Of a DNA stretch of 64,000 bases, positions 41,014 through 50,691 are shown piece by piece (the stretch's first letter is position 1; each line of letters begins with the position of its first letter). A program made the translations under genes and the position numbers. This stretch comes from Chitinimonas viridis (lineage in GTDB: Bacteria > Pseudomonadota > Gammaproteobacteria > Burkholderiales > Chitinimonadaceae). A model generated the notes under the pieces. It did not search any database. It was not told the DNA's origin and was given only the letters and a program-made list of their open reading frames with translations. Location: the NCBI RefSeq assembly GCF_030409555.1, contig NZ_JAUFPU010000019.1, positions 1 to 64,000 on the forward strand, read 5' to 3'.

Positions 41014-41028
41014 ATCGTGAACAGGCTC
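41014..41028. repeat. Solo end of a family B element
   Basis: ATCGTGAACAGGCTC is the complement of GAGCCTGTTCACGAT, the terminal repeat of the 50-bp element at 52390. No partner end is visible between 40863 and 41013. It is probably a remnant. It lies 27 bp past the chemoreceptor stop. The rest of 40863-41055 shows no gene. Confidence 0.55.
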
Positions 41029-41055
41029 CCTGGCTGGGGGGGCCTCCACGCCGGG

Positions 41056-43056
41056 TCAGACGGTAAAGTGCCGGGCTGTCTCGGCCAACTGGCTCGATAG
41101 TTTGTGCAACTGCTTGGCCGCCGTTGCACCCTCGCCGGCGGAGTTGGCATTCGACTCACTCATATTGGCGATGGATTCAATATGCTGGGCCAGTTGCTGA
41201 CTGGCACTGCGTTGTTCCAGCAGGTCTTCGGCTATGGCCTTGATGGCCAATACCATTTCTGCCGTGGTGTGATGGATGCGCTCGATAGCGCCGTTGGCGG
41301 CATCGGCATCATGCCGGCCGGCCTCTACCGTTTGCACAGTAACCTGCATGCGGCTTACGGCTTCTTCTGCCGCATGGCGTATCACGCCGGCAAAGTTGGC
41401 AATCTCGCTGCTGGCAGTGGCAGAGCGGCCTGCCAGTTTGCGTACTTCATCGGCCACCACGGCGAAGCCGCGTCCGGCCTCGCCTGCCCGGGCGGCCTCG
41501 ATGGCGGCATTCAAGGCCAGCAGGTTGGTCTGGTCGGCGACATCACGTATGACGCTGACTACCTGGGTAATGGCGGCCGATTGCTGGCCTAGTGACTCGA
41601 TGGTGCGGGCGGCCAGCCCGACATCCTGCGCAATGGTATTCATATTGCCTATGGACTGGCGTATCACGGTCCTGCCCCCGGTTGCCGCCTCATTGCTGCT
41701 GAGCCCTTGCTGGCAAGCCGTATCGGCGTTGCTGGCGCCATGTACGATCGAGGTACTGAGTTGCTCAATCGCTGCGGCGGCCGCAGCTACTGCATCACTC
41801 TGGGTGCTGCTGGCATGGGCGACTTGTTCCACGCTTTGTGCAAGCTGCTGGGCGGCCTGGGTCGATTGCTCCGCCAGGCGCAGCATCTCTACCACCAGAT
41901 CACGCAGTTGGTCGCGCATCTGGGCAATGCTGGCCAGGAGACTGCTCTGGTCACCGGCTTGTAGCGGAATCGTGGTATCCAGGCGGCCTTCGGCAATGCG
42001 CTTGACGATGCCCTCTACCTGGAAGGGCTCGCCGCCAAGCTGGCTGGTAATGGAGCGATACAGCGCTACAAACAGCAGGGCTATAGCCAGCAGGGCCAGC
42101 ACACTGGCACCGACATAGATGTTGCGCTGCGTGGCGATGCGATCCAGTCTGGCCACCAGCAGGCCATCCAGCGACTTGCTGCCAGCCAGTGTCAAGGCCA
42201 GTGCCTGGCCTGCACTGCTGTTGCCGCGCTGTTGCACGGCCGTGGTGTCGGCATCAAGCTGATTGCCCAGTACCGCGTCGACATGCTCACTGACCGACAG
42301 CATGGCGGCCTTGAGTTTCTCCGGCTGGTCTTGCAACTGAGCGGCGATGGCCTTGTTGTAGCCTATGCTCTTGTCCAGATTGCCGCGCATGCCTGCATGC
42401 GCATCAAACACCAAGGGCCGCAGCTCCACCAGCCGGGTACGGGATGCATCGTCCACTGCCTTGTCGTGCAGACTGCGCAGCAGCAGGGCCGTTTGCTCAC
42501 CCAGCCTGGCCGCCAGTGTCGGCAATTTCACGCAGACGCTGTCCATCAGATAGTAGGAATCGATGTCGGGGTCCAAGGTCAGGTTGGAATTATCGCAGGC
42601 GGTCACCATCAGGTTGAGGGTGCGATCTATCGCGGCGCTATGGAGCACCACTCGTTCCGCCGGTGGCTTGGCATCGCCGCTGCGCGCTGCCAGCCAGGCA
42701 CTTTTCATTTCGCCGTAGGCGCTGGTGGTCACCAGATCGCTGCCCATCTGCTGCTCGCTGGCGGCAATCTTGGCCAGGCCGGTCTCGATCCGGCTGGCGC
42801 TGTCCGTCAACTGGGCGGCAGCGTCGGGGCTGGCGGTCAGGTTACGGCGCTGTACCAGTGCCTCCAGCAAGGGTAGGGTGCTTTCCAGATAGGCAACGCC
42901 CAGTCGCTCCTTGGCCGAGAAATCGACATTGTCCTGATTGGTGCGGTACAGGCTGTAGCCCAGATAGACCAGGGCAAGTGCGGATACTGCGCCGATAAGG
43001 CCAAAGCGGGCCGGATAGCTCATGCGGCGCATGATGGTTGCGACGGAGTTGATCAT
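41056..43056 (-). CDS. Methyl-accepting chemotaxis protein with large periplasmic sensor
   Basis: A protein of 666 residues. An N-terminal membrane helix ([20 protein letters not shown]) is followed by a long periplasmic helical region of about 290 residues, with a conserved-looking DIDSYYLMD. After a second membrane helix ([19 protein letters not shown]) come a HAMP-like linker and the signalling hairpin [39 protein letters not shown] 43056 has AAGGAG 8 bases upstream; the frame extends another 68 codons without support. The ligand is unknown. Confidence 0.93.
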   Translation of the reverse strand: MINSVATIMRRMSYPARFGLIGAVSALALVYLGYSLYRTNQDNVDFSAKERLGVAYLESTLPLLEALVQRRNLTASPDAAAQLTDSASRIETGLAKIAASEQQMGSDLVTTSAYGEMKSAWLAARSGDAKPPAERVVLHSAAIDRTLNLMVTACDNSNLTLDPDIDSYYLMDSVCVKLPTLAARLGEQTALLLRSLHDKAVDDASRTRLVELRPLVFDAHAGMRGNLDKSIGYNKAIAAQLQDQPEKLKAAMLSVSEHVDAVLGNQLDADTTAVQQRGNSSAGQALALTLAGSKSLDGLLVARLDRIATQRNIYVGASVLALLAIALLFVALYRSITSQLGGEPFQVEGIVKRIAEGRLDTTIPLQAGDQSSLLASIAQMRDQLRDLVVEMLRLAEQSTQAAQQLAQSVEQVAHASSTQSDAVAAAAAAIEQLSTSIVHGASNADTACQQGLSSNEAATGGRTVIRQSIGNMNTIAQDVGLAARTIESLGQQSAAITQVVSVIRDVADQTNLLALNAAIEAARAGEAGRGFAVVADEVRKLAGRSATASSEIANFAGVIRHAAEEAVSRMQVTVQTVEAGRHDADAANGAIERIHHTTAEMVLAIKAIAEDLLEQRSASQQLAQHIESIANMSESNANSAGEGATAAKQLHKLSSQLAETARHFTV

Positions 43057-43301
43057 GTTGCTCTCCTTGCAATCGGCACATCGCGGCGGCCACCTTCGAT
43101 AGATATGGCCAGAGCGGGTGAAGACTGCGCTATCCCCCATGTAGAGGATATGGTACTGCGGATACCTATTTATATTATAAATCAATGCTGAAATTTTAAG
43201 CAGCCATTTGCCAGGAGGCAGGCGGTGGCGGGTCGGTGTAAAATCCTGTTTTCTGCCCACCCGGCTACTATGCGGCCCACTAGGCCCACCCGAGGAGACC
43301 C

Positions 43302-44498
43302 ATGAATTCCGCCTTCCTGACCCATCTGGAAACCGAACTGGCTGCCATCAAGGATGCTGGCTTTTTCAAGCCCGAGCGCGTGATAGCCAGCCACCAGCGT
43401 GCCGACATACGGCTGCGTGATGGCAGCGAAGTGCTCAACTTCTGCGCCAACAACTACCTGGGGCTGGCGGACGATCCACGCCTGATTGCGGCGGCCAAGA
43501 AGGGGGTGGATGACTATGGCTATGGCGTGGCCTCGGTACGCTTTATCTGCGGCACTCAGTCGGTTCACAAGGATCTGGAAGGCGCTATCTCGCGCTTCCT
43601 GGGAACGGATGACACGATTCTTTACTCCAGCTGTTTCGACGCTAACGGCGGGGTGTTTGAAACCCTGTTGGGCGAGAGCGATGCAGTGATCTCGGACGAG
43701 TTGAACCACGCTTCGATCATCGACGGCGTGCGCCTGTGCAAGGCCCAGCGCTACCGCTACAAGAACAGCGACATGGCCGACCTGGAGGCGCAACTGCAGG
43801 CGGCCGATGCGGCAGGCGCGCGCTTCAAGCTGATCGTCACCGATGGCGTTTTTTCGATGGACGGTTATATCGCCGACCTGAAGTCGGTATGCAACCTGGC
43901 CGACAAATACCATGCCTTGGTGATGGTGGACGATTCCCACGCCGTCGGGTTTATTGGTGAAAATGGCCGAGGTACACCAGAACACTGTGGCGTGGCCGAC
44001 CGGGTGGATATCTACACTGGCACGCTGGGCAAGGCCTTGGGTGGCGCATCCGGTGGTTATGTGGCGGCCAGGCAGCAGATTATCGACATGCTGCGCCAGC
44101 GTTCGCGCCCCTATCTGTTCTCCAATTCGCTGGCGCCGTCCATTACTGCCGCCAGTCTGGAGGTGTTCCGCATCCTGGAGACCGATGGCGCCCGCCTGCG
44201 TGCCAAGGTCAAGGCCAATGCCGAGCTGTTCCGCAGCAAGATGAGCGCCGCTGGCTTCACCCTGCTGCCGGGCGAGCACCCTATCGTCCCGGTGATGCTG
44301 GGCGATGCGAGGTTGGCGGGCGAGATGGCGGCCAAACTGCTGGAGCATGGCGTGTACGTGATCGGGTTCAGTTTCCCGGTAGTGCCCAAGGGTAAGGCGC
44401 GTATCCGTACCCAGATGAGTGCGGCCCACTCTGCCGAGCATATCGAGCGGGTGGTGGCAGCCTTCACGCTGGTAGGCAAGGAACTGGGCGTGATCTGA
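43302..44498 (+). CDS. kbl: Glycine C-acetyltransferase (2-amino-3-ketobutyrate CoA ligase)
   Basis: A PLP enzyme of 398 residues, the second step of threonine breakdown: 2-amino-3-ketobutyrate plus CoA gives glycine and acetyl-CoA. Key parts are [17 protein letters not shown], the [17 protein letters not shown] Asp-His region and the PLP lysine in [22 protein letters not shown] box precedes ATG 43302. It pairs with tdh 110 bp downstream. Confidence 0.97.
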   Translation: MNSAFLTHLETELAAIKDAGFFKPERVIASHQRADIRLRDGSEVLNFCANNYLGLADDPRLIAAAKKGVDDYGYGVASVRFICGTQSVHKDLEGAISRFLGTDDTILYSSCFDANGGVFETLLGESDAVISDELNHASIIDGVRLCKAQRYRYKNSDMADLEAQLQAADAAGARFKLIVTDGVFSMDGYIADLKSVCNLADKYHALVMVDDSHAVGFIGENGRGTPEHCGVADRVDIYTGTLGKALGGASGGYVAARQQIIDMLRQRSRPYLFSNSLAPSITAASLEVFRILETDGARLRAKVKANAELFRSKMSAAGFTLLPGEHPIVPVMLGDARLAGEMAAKLLEHGVYVIGFSFPVVPKGKARIRTQMSAAHSAEHIERVVAAFTLVGKELGVI

Positions 44499-44608
44499 CC
44501 GGCTCAACGGATAGTTTGGGTTTTCCTGGGAGGTCTTTCACGAGAAGGCCTTCTACACTGTCGAGTGACAACACGAGCGGCGGCAAGACTGCCGATGGGA
44601 AGCAAGCG

Positions 44609-45646
44609 ATGAAAGCACTGGTTAAAGCCGAGGCCGCCCCTGGCCTTACCCTGCAGCGCGTCAAGAAGCCAGAAGTTGGCCATAACGACCTGCTGATCAA
44701 GATACGCAAGACGGCGATCTGCGGAACCGACATCCATATCTGGAAGTGGGACGAGTGGGCGCAGAAGACCATCCCGGTCGGCATGCATGTGGGCCATGAA
44801 TACGTGGGCGAGGTTGTCGGCATGGGCTCGGAGGTCAAGGGCTACCAGATCGGAGATCGGGTATCGGGCGAAGGCCATATCACTTGCGGCTATTGCCGCA
44901 ACTGCCGTGCAGGCCGGGTGCATCTGTGCCGCAACACCACGGGTGTGGGGGTGAACCGCGAAGGGGCGTTTGCCGAGTATCTGGTCATTCCAGCGTTCAA
45001 TGCCTTCAAGATTCCGGACGACATCCCCGACGAGATCGCTTCGATACTGGATCCTTTCGGCAATGCCACCCATACCGCGCTGAGCTTTGACCTGGTTGGT
45101 GAGGATGTGCTGATTACCGGTGCCGGCCCTATTGGCATCATGGCTGCGGCCATCGCCCGCCATGTCGGCGCCCGCCATGTGGTGATCACAGACGTAAACG
45201 AATACCGGCTGGAGCTGGCACTCAAGATGGGGGCCAGCCGTGCGGTCAATGTGGCCAAGGAAAAACTGCCCGATGTCATGAAGGAACTGGGCATGACCGA
45301 GGGCTTTGATGTGGGCCTGGAAATGTCCGGCAACCCGCAAGCCTTCAGCGGCATGCTGGAATCCATGAACCACGGTGGCAAGATCGCCTTGCTGGGCATA
45401 CCGCCGGGCACCATGGCCATCGACTGGAATCAGGTTATTTTCAAGGGCTTGATCATCAAGGGCATCTATGGCCGTGAAATGTTCGAGACGTGGTACAAAA
45501 TGGCCGCCATGCTGCAATCAGGGCTGGATCTGAGCCCCATGATCACTCACCGCTTCCCGGTGGAGCAGTATGTAAAGGGGTTTGAAACCATGCTGTCGGG
45601 ACAATCGGGCAAGGTGATACTGGACTGGGCTGAAGCCACTGCTTGA
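44609..45646 (+). CDS. tdh: L-threonine 3-dehydrogenase
   Basis: A zinc-dependent medium-chain dehydrogenase of 345 residues, the first step of threonine breakdown. It has the catalytic-zinc Cys in [26 protein letters not shown], structural-zinc cysteines in [15 protein letters not shown] and a Rossmann [13 protein letters not shown]. The start at ATG 44609 (GGGAAG upstream) matches the family length. The frame is open upstream to 44516 but that part has no homology. It forms an operon with kbl and ends at a strong terminator. Confidence 0.97.
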   Translation: MKALVKAEAAPGLTLQRVKKPEVGHNDLLIKIRKTAICGTDIHIWKWDEWAQKTIPVGMHVGHEYVGEVVGMGSEVKGYQIGDRVSGEGHITCGYCRNCRAGRVHLCRNTTGVGVNREGAFAEYLVIPAFNAFKIPDDIPDEIASILDPFGNATHTALSFDLVGEDVLITGAGPIGIMAAAIARHVGARHVVITDVNEYRLELALKMGASRAVNVAKEKLPDVMKELGMTEGFDVGLEMSGNPQAFSGMLESMNHGGKIALLGIPPGTMAIDWNQVIFKGLIIKGIYGREMFETWYKMAAMLQSGLDLSPMITHRFPVEQYVKGFETMLSGQSGKVILDWAEATA

Positions 45647-45665
45647 TAATCTGACTTGAGTCGGA

Positions 45666-45693
45666 AAAAAGCGCAGCCTGTGCTGCGCTTTTT
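45666..45693 (+). terminator. Terminator after tdh
   Basis: AAAAAGCGCAGC, loop CTGT, GCTGCGCTTTTT, then GCTTTTT. A strong intrinsic terminator closing the kbl-tdh operon. Confidence 0.93.
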
Positions 45694-45738
45694 GCTTTTT
45701 GGCCGATTCAGCCTTGATTCACTCACTACCCATTATAA

Positions 45739-46016
45739 GAGCCTGTTCAAAGTCTTTTCGCCGTGCGCCGGCCCGCTGGGCTGAGCTGGAAAATGGCCAG
45801 GCACAAGGCGTGGTGCGCAGGCAATAACAAGTTATTGCCAAGCGCTACAACGCAGTGAATGGCCGTTTTCCAGCTCAGCCCTTCGGGTTCGCAGCCTTGC
45901 CGGCGAACGGCGGCGTTGCAAGCCGCTGACGGTACCCGTACCGCTGCGCGGCTTGCGCCTTGCCCTTCATCCGGCAAGGTTGCGAACGACGAGGCGAAAA
46001 GACTTTGAACAGGCTC
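45739..46016. repeat. Family B structured element, 278 bp (MITE-like)
   Basis: Perfect 24-bp terminal inverted repeats begin GAGCCTGTTCAAAGTCTT (45739-45762 and 45993-46016). TAA flanks both sides (45736-45738, 46017-46019). Inside are two large hairpins: 45778-45798 with 45861-45881 (21-bp arms, one mismatch) and 45887-45903 with 45971-45987 (17-bp arms, one mismatch). Both contain nested stems, at 45820-45839, 45918-45956 and 45931-45942. It has no reading frame of note. It is either a non-autonomous transposable element or a mobile structured-RNA unit. Confidence 0.9.
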
Positions 46017-46097
46017 TAAGTATTGTGGAGCATGCCATGCTTGCTGCTGAGCGGCGTTGGCCTGAAAAAGAAGATTCATGAACAGAGGAGAAAATAC

Positions 46098-46319
46098 ATG
46101 ACCATCCTGCGCGTACTCGCCGTCGTCTTTATTCTGGCTGGTAGCCTGGGTCTGGCCCAGCGCAGCATCGACTACACCAAGGAAACCCACGCCGCCAAGC
46201 TGGGACCGATCGAGTTCTCGGTCAAGGAGAAGGAGAGCATTGTGATCCCGCCATGGCTCAGCGGCTCGGCAATTGCGTTGGGTGTGGTGCTGCTATTGGT
46301 GGGTGGCAAGAAGCGCTAA
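46098..46319 (+). CDS. Small two-span membrane protein
   Basis: A protein of 73 residues. Helix 1 is ILRVLAVVFILAGSLGLA and helix 2 is SGSAIALGVVLLLVGG. Between them lies a periplasmic or cytoplasmic segment, KLGPIEFSVKEKESIVIP. GAGGAG stands 8 bases before ATG 46098. It resembles short DUF3185-like or uncharacterised membrane proteins, but I do not assign a family. It stands alone between the family B element and the convergent mogA. Confidence 0.8.
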   Translation: MTILRVLAVVFILAGSLGLAQRSIDYTKETHAAKLGPIEFSVKEKESIVIPPWLSGSAIALGVVLLLVGGKKR

Positions 46320-46389
46320 GCGCCACTGCGCCCGTTATTGGGTGGAGTTAAGCTTGCCCTGGGCGGGCTGGGGCCACCCGACTGCGCGG

Positions 46390-46959
46390 CTATTTCTTGG
46401 GGCGGAAGGCCTTGACCCGCTCTTCGTGCGTTTCGATAAAGGCTGCGCCGATCAGATCCAGGCAGTAAGGCACGGCGGCAAAGATGCCTGGTACCACGAC
46501 CTTGCCTTCTGTATCGCGCAGGCCTTCCAACGTTTCCTTGATGGCCTTGGGCTGGCCGGGCAGGTTCAGTATCAGTGCCTGGCCGCGTATCACCCCGGTC
46601 TGGCGCGACAGGATGGCGGTCGGCACAAACTGCAGGCTGATCTGCCGCATCTGCTCGCCAAAACCCGGCATGATACGGTCGGCAACCGCCAGCGTGGCCT
46701 CTGGAGTGACATCGCGCGGCGCCGGGCCGGTGCCGCCTGTGGTCAATACCAGGCCGCAGGCCTCGGTATCCACCAGGGCGACCAGGGTGGATTCGATCAA
46801 GCCCTGTTCGTCCGGTATCAGTCGCTCTACCAGCTCTATGGGTGTGCTGATGGTGGCATGCAACCACTCACGCAGGCTGGGTAGCCCCTTGTCTTCGTAG
46901 ACACCGCTGCTGGCGCGATCGCTGATGGAGACAAGGCCGATACGTAGTGGCTTACTCAT
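46390..46959 (-). CDS. mog: Molybdopterin adenylyltransferase
   Basis: A protein of 189 residues. It activates molybdopterin with ATP ahead of molybdate insertion. The MPT-binding signature LTTGGTGPAPRDVTPEAT is intact, as are RIGLVSISDRAS and LPGQPKAIKETL. ATG 46959 (GAGGAAG upstream) overlaps the darP stop by 8 bp, so the two are coupled. The same window carries modE and modA, consistent with molybdenum cofactor use. Confidence 0.95.
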   Translation of the reverse strand: MSKPLRIGLVSISDRASSGVYEDKGLPSLREWLHATISTPIELVERLIPDEQGLIESTLVALVDTEACGLVLTTGGTGPAPRDVTPEATLAVADRIMPGFGEQMRQISLQFVPTAILSRQTGVIRGQALILNLPGQPKAIKETLEGLRDTEGKVVVPGIFAAVPYCLDLIGAAFIETHEERVKAFRPKK

Positions 46960-47539
46960 CGTCTTCCTCGTCGTCCTCATCATCACTCGAAGCCAGCAGG
47001 GCAGGCTCGGGGTAGAGTTCCTTGAGGAACTGGAACAAAGAGCGGAAGTGCTTGGGCGGCTTTTGTGCCGCACGTTCTGCCCTGGCGTTGCGCACCATAG
47101 TCCGTAGCTGCTGGATGTCGATCTGCGGATGTTCCTCGATCAGCTTGGCAACAGCCTTGTCATCCGCGACCAGTTCGTCGCGCGTACGCTCCAGTTGATG
47201 CAACCAGGCATTCTGCTTGTCGTTGTCGCCCCGCAGGCTATCGAGCAGAGCCTGGATGGGTGCCGGATCGATATCGCGCATCAGACGGCCTATATACTGG
47301 CGCTGGCGCTTGATGGCGCCATTGGCTGTGATCTTCTGGGCATCCTTGATGGCTACCAGCAAGGCGTCTGGCAGATCCAGCTTCTTCAGTTGCAGCTTGG
47401 ACAGGCCTATCAGCTCCACCCCCAGATCCTGCAGCGCCTCCACGTCGCGCTTCATCTGTGACTTGCTGACGTATTCGATTTCATCGTCAGCTTGAATATC
47501 TTGGGCTTGATCGGGTGCGGAACGGGACTTGCGGGACAT
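46952..47539 (-). CDS. darP: DarP (YjgA) ribosome-associated protein
   Basis: A protein of 195 residues, highly charged. EYVSKSQMKRDVEALQDLGVE and NGAIKRQRQYIGRLMRDID are the conserved YjgA/DUF615 blocks. It has an acidic tail, DDEDDEEDDE. It acts in 50S subunit assembly. It is divergent from pmbA, the standard proteobacterial arrangement. An in-frame ATG 21 bases upstream (47560) is an alternative start. Confidence 0.93.
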   Translation of the reverse strand: MSRKSRSAPDQAQDIQADDEIEYVSKSQMKRDVEALQDLGVELIGLSKLQLKKLDLPDALLVAIKDAQKITANGAIKRQRQYIGRLMRDIDPAPIQALLDSLRGDNDKQNAWLHQLERTRDELVADDKAVAKLIEEHPQIDIQQLRTMVRNARAERAAQKPPKHFRSLFQFLKELYPEPALLASSDDEDDEEDDE

Positions 47540-47690
47540 GGTGGCCAGCTTGGTTATCATACGGGCTGATATGATACCGGACGTGAGCCACTAAGGCGCA
47601 GTTCCGATGCCGGACGGCGGGCATACGCCCATCCGTGCACGCTGCTGCGAGCTACAGTGCTAATCCGCCCATTCCAACAACGAGATACCT

Positions 47691-49040
47691 GTGACGACCT
47701 CTACCGAATCCGGTTTTTCCTATAGCCAGGCTGCCTTGCGCGAGCTGGTCGAGAATGTACTGGCAGATGCCAAGCGCCAGGGCGCGACCAGTTGCGATGT
47801 GGATGTATCAGAAGGCGTAGGCCAGAACGTCAGTGTCCGCCTGGGTGAGGTAGAGACCATAGAGTACAACCGCGACAAAGGTGTGGGTGTCACGGTCTAC
47901 CTGGGCCAGCGCAAGGGCCACGCCAGCACCTCGGACTTTTCTCCCCAGGCGTTGAGCCAGACGGTAAGCGCGGCGCTGGCCATTGCCCGTTATACGGCGG
48001 AAGACGATTGTGCCGGCCTGGCTGACCCCGATATGCTGGCCACCCAGTTTCCCGATCTGGATCTATACCACCCCTGGGATTGTTCGGTAGAGGAGGCCAT
48101 TGCGCTGGCACAGCGCTGTGAGGCTGCCGCCAGGGCAGTTGACAGCCGCATCAGCAATTCCGAGGGGGCGACGGTATCGAGCCATGTGGGGCAGTCGGTC
48201 TATGCCAACTCGCATGGCTTTATCGGCCCGGGTATCAGCTCGCGCCATTCGATTTCTGCTGCCGTCATCGCCCAGGAAGGCGACGCCATGCAGCGCGACT
48301 ATTGGTATAGCGTCGCCCGTGCCGCCAGTGATCTGGAGGATGCCGTGGCAATCGGTCGGCAGGCTGGCGAACGGGCCATTGCACGTCTGGGGGCTCGCCG
48401 TATCAAGACCGGTGATTACCGTGTTTTGTACGACCCCAGCCTGGCTGGCGGCCTGATTGGCCACATGATATCGGCAGCATCGGGCGGCAGCTTGTACCGC
48501 AAGGCCAGCTTCCTGCTCGATAGCCTGGGCAAGCCGGTGTTTTCTTCCATCGTCAATATCACTGAAGACCCATTCCTGCCGCGCGGCATGGCGAGCTCGG
48601 CCTTTGATGCCGAGGGAGTAGCCTGCGTGCAGCGTGAGCTGGTCAGTGACGGTGTGCTCAATGGCTGGCTGCTGGGCAGCTACTCAGCCCGCAAGCTGGG
48701 CATGCGCAGTACCGGTAATGCCGGGGGCGCTCATAATCTGCTGGTCAGGCCCACTGCCGGTGATTTTGGCGACATGCTCAAGCAGCTGGGCACGGGCTTG
48801 TATGTGACCGAGTTGCTGGGACAGGGCGTAAACGGCATTACCGGTGACTATTCGCGCGGTGCAGCCGGTTTCTGGGTGGAGAACGGCCAGATAGTCCATC
48901 CGGTGGAGGAGGTCACCATCGCCGGCAATCTGAAGGACATCTTCATGGGTATCGTAGCCATAGGCTCGGATATCGAGATGCGTGGCAGCAAGCGGGTGGG
49001 ATCGATACTGGTGGAGAAGATGATGGTGGCAGGTGCCTGA
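47691..49040 (+). CDS. pmbA: TldE/PmbA metalloprotease subunit
   Basis: A protein of 449 residues starting with GTG. It is the inactive partner of the TldD/TldE zinc protease that processes modified peptides and the CcdA antitoxin. Landmarks are VETIEYNRDKGVGVTVYLG, the LSLP-like core GGLIGHMISAASGGSLYRK, GMRSTGNAGGAHNL and YVTELLGQGVNGITGDYSRG. It lacks the HExxxH of TldD, as expected. It is divergent from darP. Confidence 0.95.
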   Translation: MTTSTESGFSYSQAALRELVENVLADAKRQGATSCDVDVSEGVGQNVSVRLGEVETIEYNRDKGVGVTVYLGQRKGHASTSDFSPQALSQTVSAALAIARYTAEDDCAGLADPDMLATQFPDLDLYHPWDCSVEEAIALAQRCEAAARAVDSRISNSEGATVSSHVGQSVYANSHGFIGPGISSRHSISAAVIAQEGDAMQRDYWYSVARAASDLEDAVAIGRQAGERAIARLGARRIKTGDYRVLYDPSLAGGLIGHMISAASGGSLYRKASFLLDSLGKPVFSSIVNITEDPFLPRGMASSAFDAEGVACVQRELVSDGVLNGWLLGSYSARKLGMRSTGNAGGAHNLLVRPTAGDFGDMLKQLGTGLYVTELLGQGVNGITGDYSRGAAGFWVENGQIVHPVEEVTIAGNLKDIFMGIVAIGSDIEMRGSKRVGSILVEKMMVAGA

Positions 49041-49140
49041 ACTGCCGTCTATGCGTCGAGCTTGGCGCTGAGTCCCATGGCCTACCCGCTCGTGTAGCGG
49101 ACTTGCTGCCCTGTAGTTGGTCGGCTAAAACGGGTAGGAC

Positions 49141-49893
49141 ATGATAAAAATATTCTCCAGGTGGAAGCCCGGCAGCGCCCTGTTGCTGCTGTTATCGGTT
49201 GGTGCCCAGGCGGGACCGCCACTGCCTTTGGTCACGGGTACGGATTACCCGCCATTTGCCGATACGGCCATGCCCGGCGGCGGTATCGCCGTGCGGGTGG
49301 TGCGCGCGGCATTCGAGCGGATGGGCGAGACACCCAGGATAGATGTACTGCCCTGGAAGCGCGGCTTTGTCATGGTGCTGGGTGGTCAGTACCTGGCTAC
49401 TTTCCCCTATATCCATACGCCCGAGCGTGAGCTGGAATTCCACTACTCCGAGCCCATTTTCAAAGGTGGGAGCTATCTGTATACCTTGCCGGGCAAGCAG
49501 TTTGACCTGGGCAATCCCGACGCCCTCAAGGGACGTTCGCTCTGCGTGCCTCATGGCTGGGGGTCGCCAGCGCAAAGCAGTGTGACCGCTGCCGTCAACC
49601 GGGGCGAGTTCCGACTGGAGCGGCCGGCAGACCTGGCCGGGTGCATGCGTATGGTGGCTGCGGGGCGGGTGGATGGGTTTACCGCGCTGGAGGCATTGAT
49701 GAGCAAGGTCAGCGAGGAGGTCGCATTGGCTGGGCGTTTCGAGCGGGCCGCCGAGCCGGTGCAGGTTGTTGAGCTGGCGCTGATCGCCCCGCGCAACAAT
49801 CCGGGCTCCGCGGCCTTGCTGGCGCGCTTTAATCAAGGTCTGAAACTGCTCAAGGCTGACGGTAGTTACAAGCGCCTGCTGGAAGGCGGCTGA
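49141..49893 (+). CDS. Periplasmic solute-binding protein (family 3-like), orphan copy 3
   Basis: A protein of 250 residues with a signal peptide ending near VGAQAG. TGTDYPPFADTAMPGGGIAV, LPWKRGFVMV, YSEPIFKGGSYLY and AAGRVDGFTALEAL fit the extracellular solute-binding fold. It is more distant from copies 1 and 2 than those are from each other. There are no transporter genes beside it. Next is a PH-domain membrane protein 42 bp downstream. Confidence 0.85.
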   Translation: MIKIFSRWKPGSALLLLLSVGAQAGPPLPLVTGTDYPPFADTAMPGGGIAVRVVRAAFERMGETPRIDVLPWKRGFVMVLGGQYLATFPYIHTPERELEFHYSEPIFKGGSYLYTLPGKQFDLGNPDALKGRSLCVPHGWGSPAQSSVTAAVNRGEFRLERPADLAGCMRMVAAGRVDGFTALEALMSKVSEEVALAGRFERAAEPVQVVELALIAPRNNPGSAALLARFNQGLKLLKADGSYKRLLEGG

Positions 49894-49935
49894 TCGGCTA
49901 TGCTCCTGCAGTTCTAACCTGGAGCATTCCAACTT

Positions 49936-50520
49936 ATGTCCTCAACTCAAGCTGTCCCTGCCTCGGTCAATCCGGCTGAGGTGCCGGTGCGTGCCGTATT
50001 CAATACCTTGATCCGTCCCTATCTGGTTTGCTATGTGGGTTTTCTGCTGCTGATCACCGTGGTGGGCATCCCGTTGGCCGTTATTTGGTTCTGTGGCGTG
50101 GGCCAGTGGTGGGCGCGCCATTACTACGACAAGCTGGACTGCGAACTGGATAGCCGTACCTTGCGTTTCCGCAAGGGCATATTGTTCCAGGTGGAGAAGA
50201 CCATACCGCTGGAAAACATCCAGGATGTGACCTTTATCGAAGGTCCGATACTGCGGCAGTTCAATCTGTCCTTGCTCCGCTTCGAGACTGCAGGGCAGAG
50301 CACGAACGCCAATGGTGAAATGCAGTTGATCGGTATCATCGGTGCGCATCAGTTCCGCACGCAGATACTGGCTACGCGCGATGCCTTGCGACGTAGCCGC
50401 GATCAGCCAAAAGCAACAACCACAGACGAGCAACTGATATTGCTGAGGCAGATTGCCGCCAACCTGGACCGGTTGGTACAGCATCTGGACCCCAAGCCAG
50501 AAGCAGAGACCCCTGGCTAG
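49936..50520 (+). CDS. Bacterial PH-domain (bPH2/YdbS-like) membrane protein
   Basis: A protein of 194 residues. A hydrophobic hairpin (YLVCYVGFLLLITVVGIPLA, IWFCGVGQWW) is followed by a bPH2 domain whose signature is DCELDSRTLRFRKGILFQVE and KTIPLENIQDVTFIEGPIL. The C-terminal tail is polar and probably coiled. YdbS/YdbT-type proteins are membrane-associated, with a poorly known role. No partner ydbT-like gene is seen. Confidence 0.82.
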   Translation: MSSTQAVPASVNPAEVPVRAVFNTLIRPYLVCYVGFLLLITVVGIPLAVIWFCGVGQWWARHYYDKLDCELDSRTLRFRKGILFQVEKTIPLENIQDVTFIEGPILRQFNLSLLRFETAGQSTNANGEMQLIGIIGAHQFRTQILATRDALRRSRDQPKATTTDEQLILLRQIAANLDRLVQHLDPKPEAETPG

Positions 50521-50691
50521 CCGGTTGCGCCTGGGCGTGATCTAAGAGCCACTGGGTTCGTCTGCCAGCCTCTATACAGATGCAGGGGAATCGGAAGTTG
50601 CCGATTGACGGGACTGTGAAGGTTCGGAATATGGTCTAAACATGGAATATATTATATTGCAATAGCAGCCCGACATACAAAGGGGGCCTCC

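Noticed and set aside
43057-43260. N-terminal extension of the chemoreceptor frame to 43260
   Set aside because: The extra 68 codons have no signal or membrane logic, while ATG 43056 has a strong AAGGAG and a proper first membrane helix.
50521-50691. Sigma-28 (flagellar/chemotaxis) promoters upstream of the chemoreceptor genes
   Set aside because: GCCGAT-like -10 pieces occur but no TAAA box lies at the required distance.
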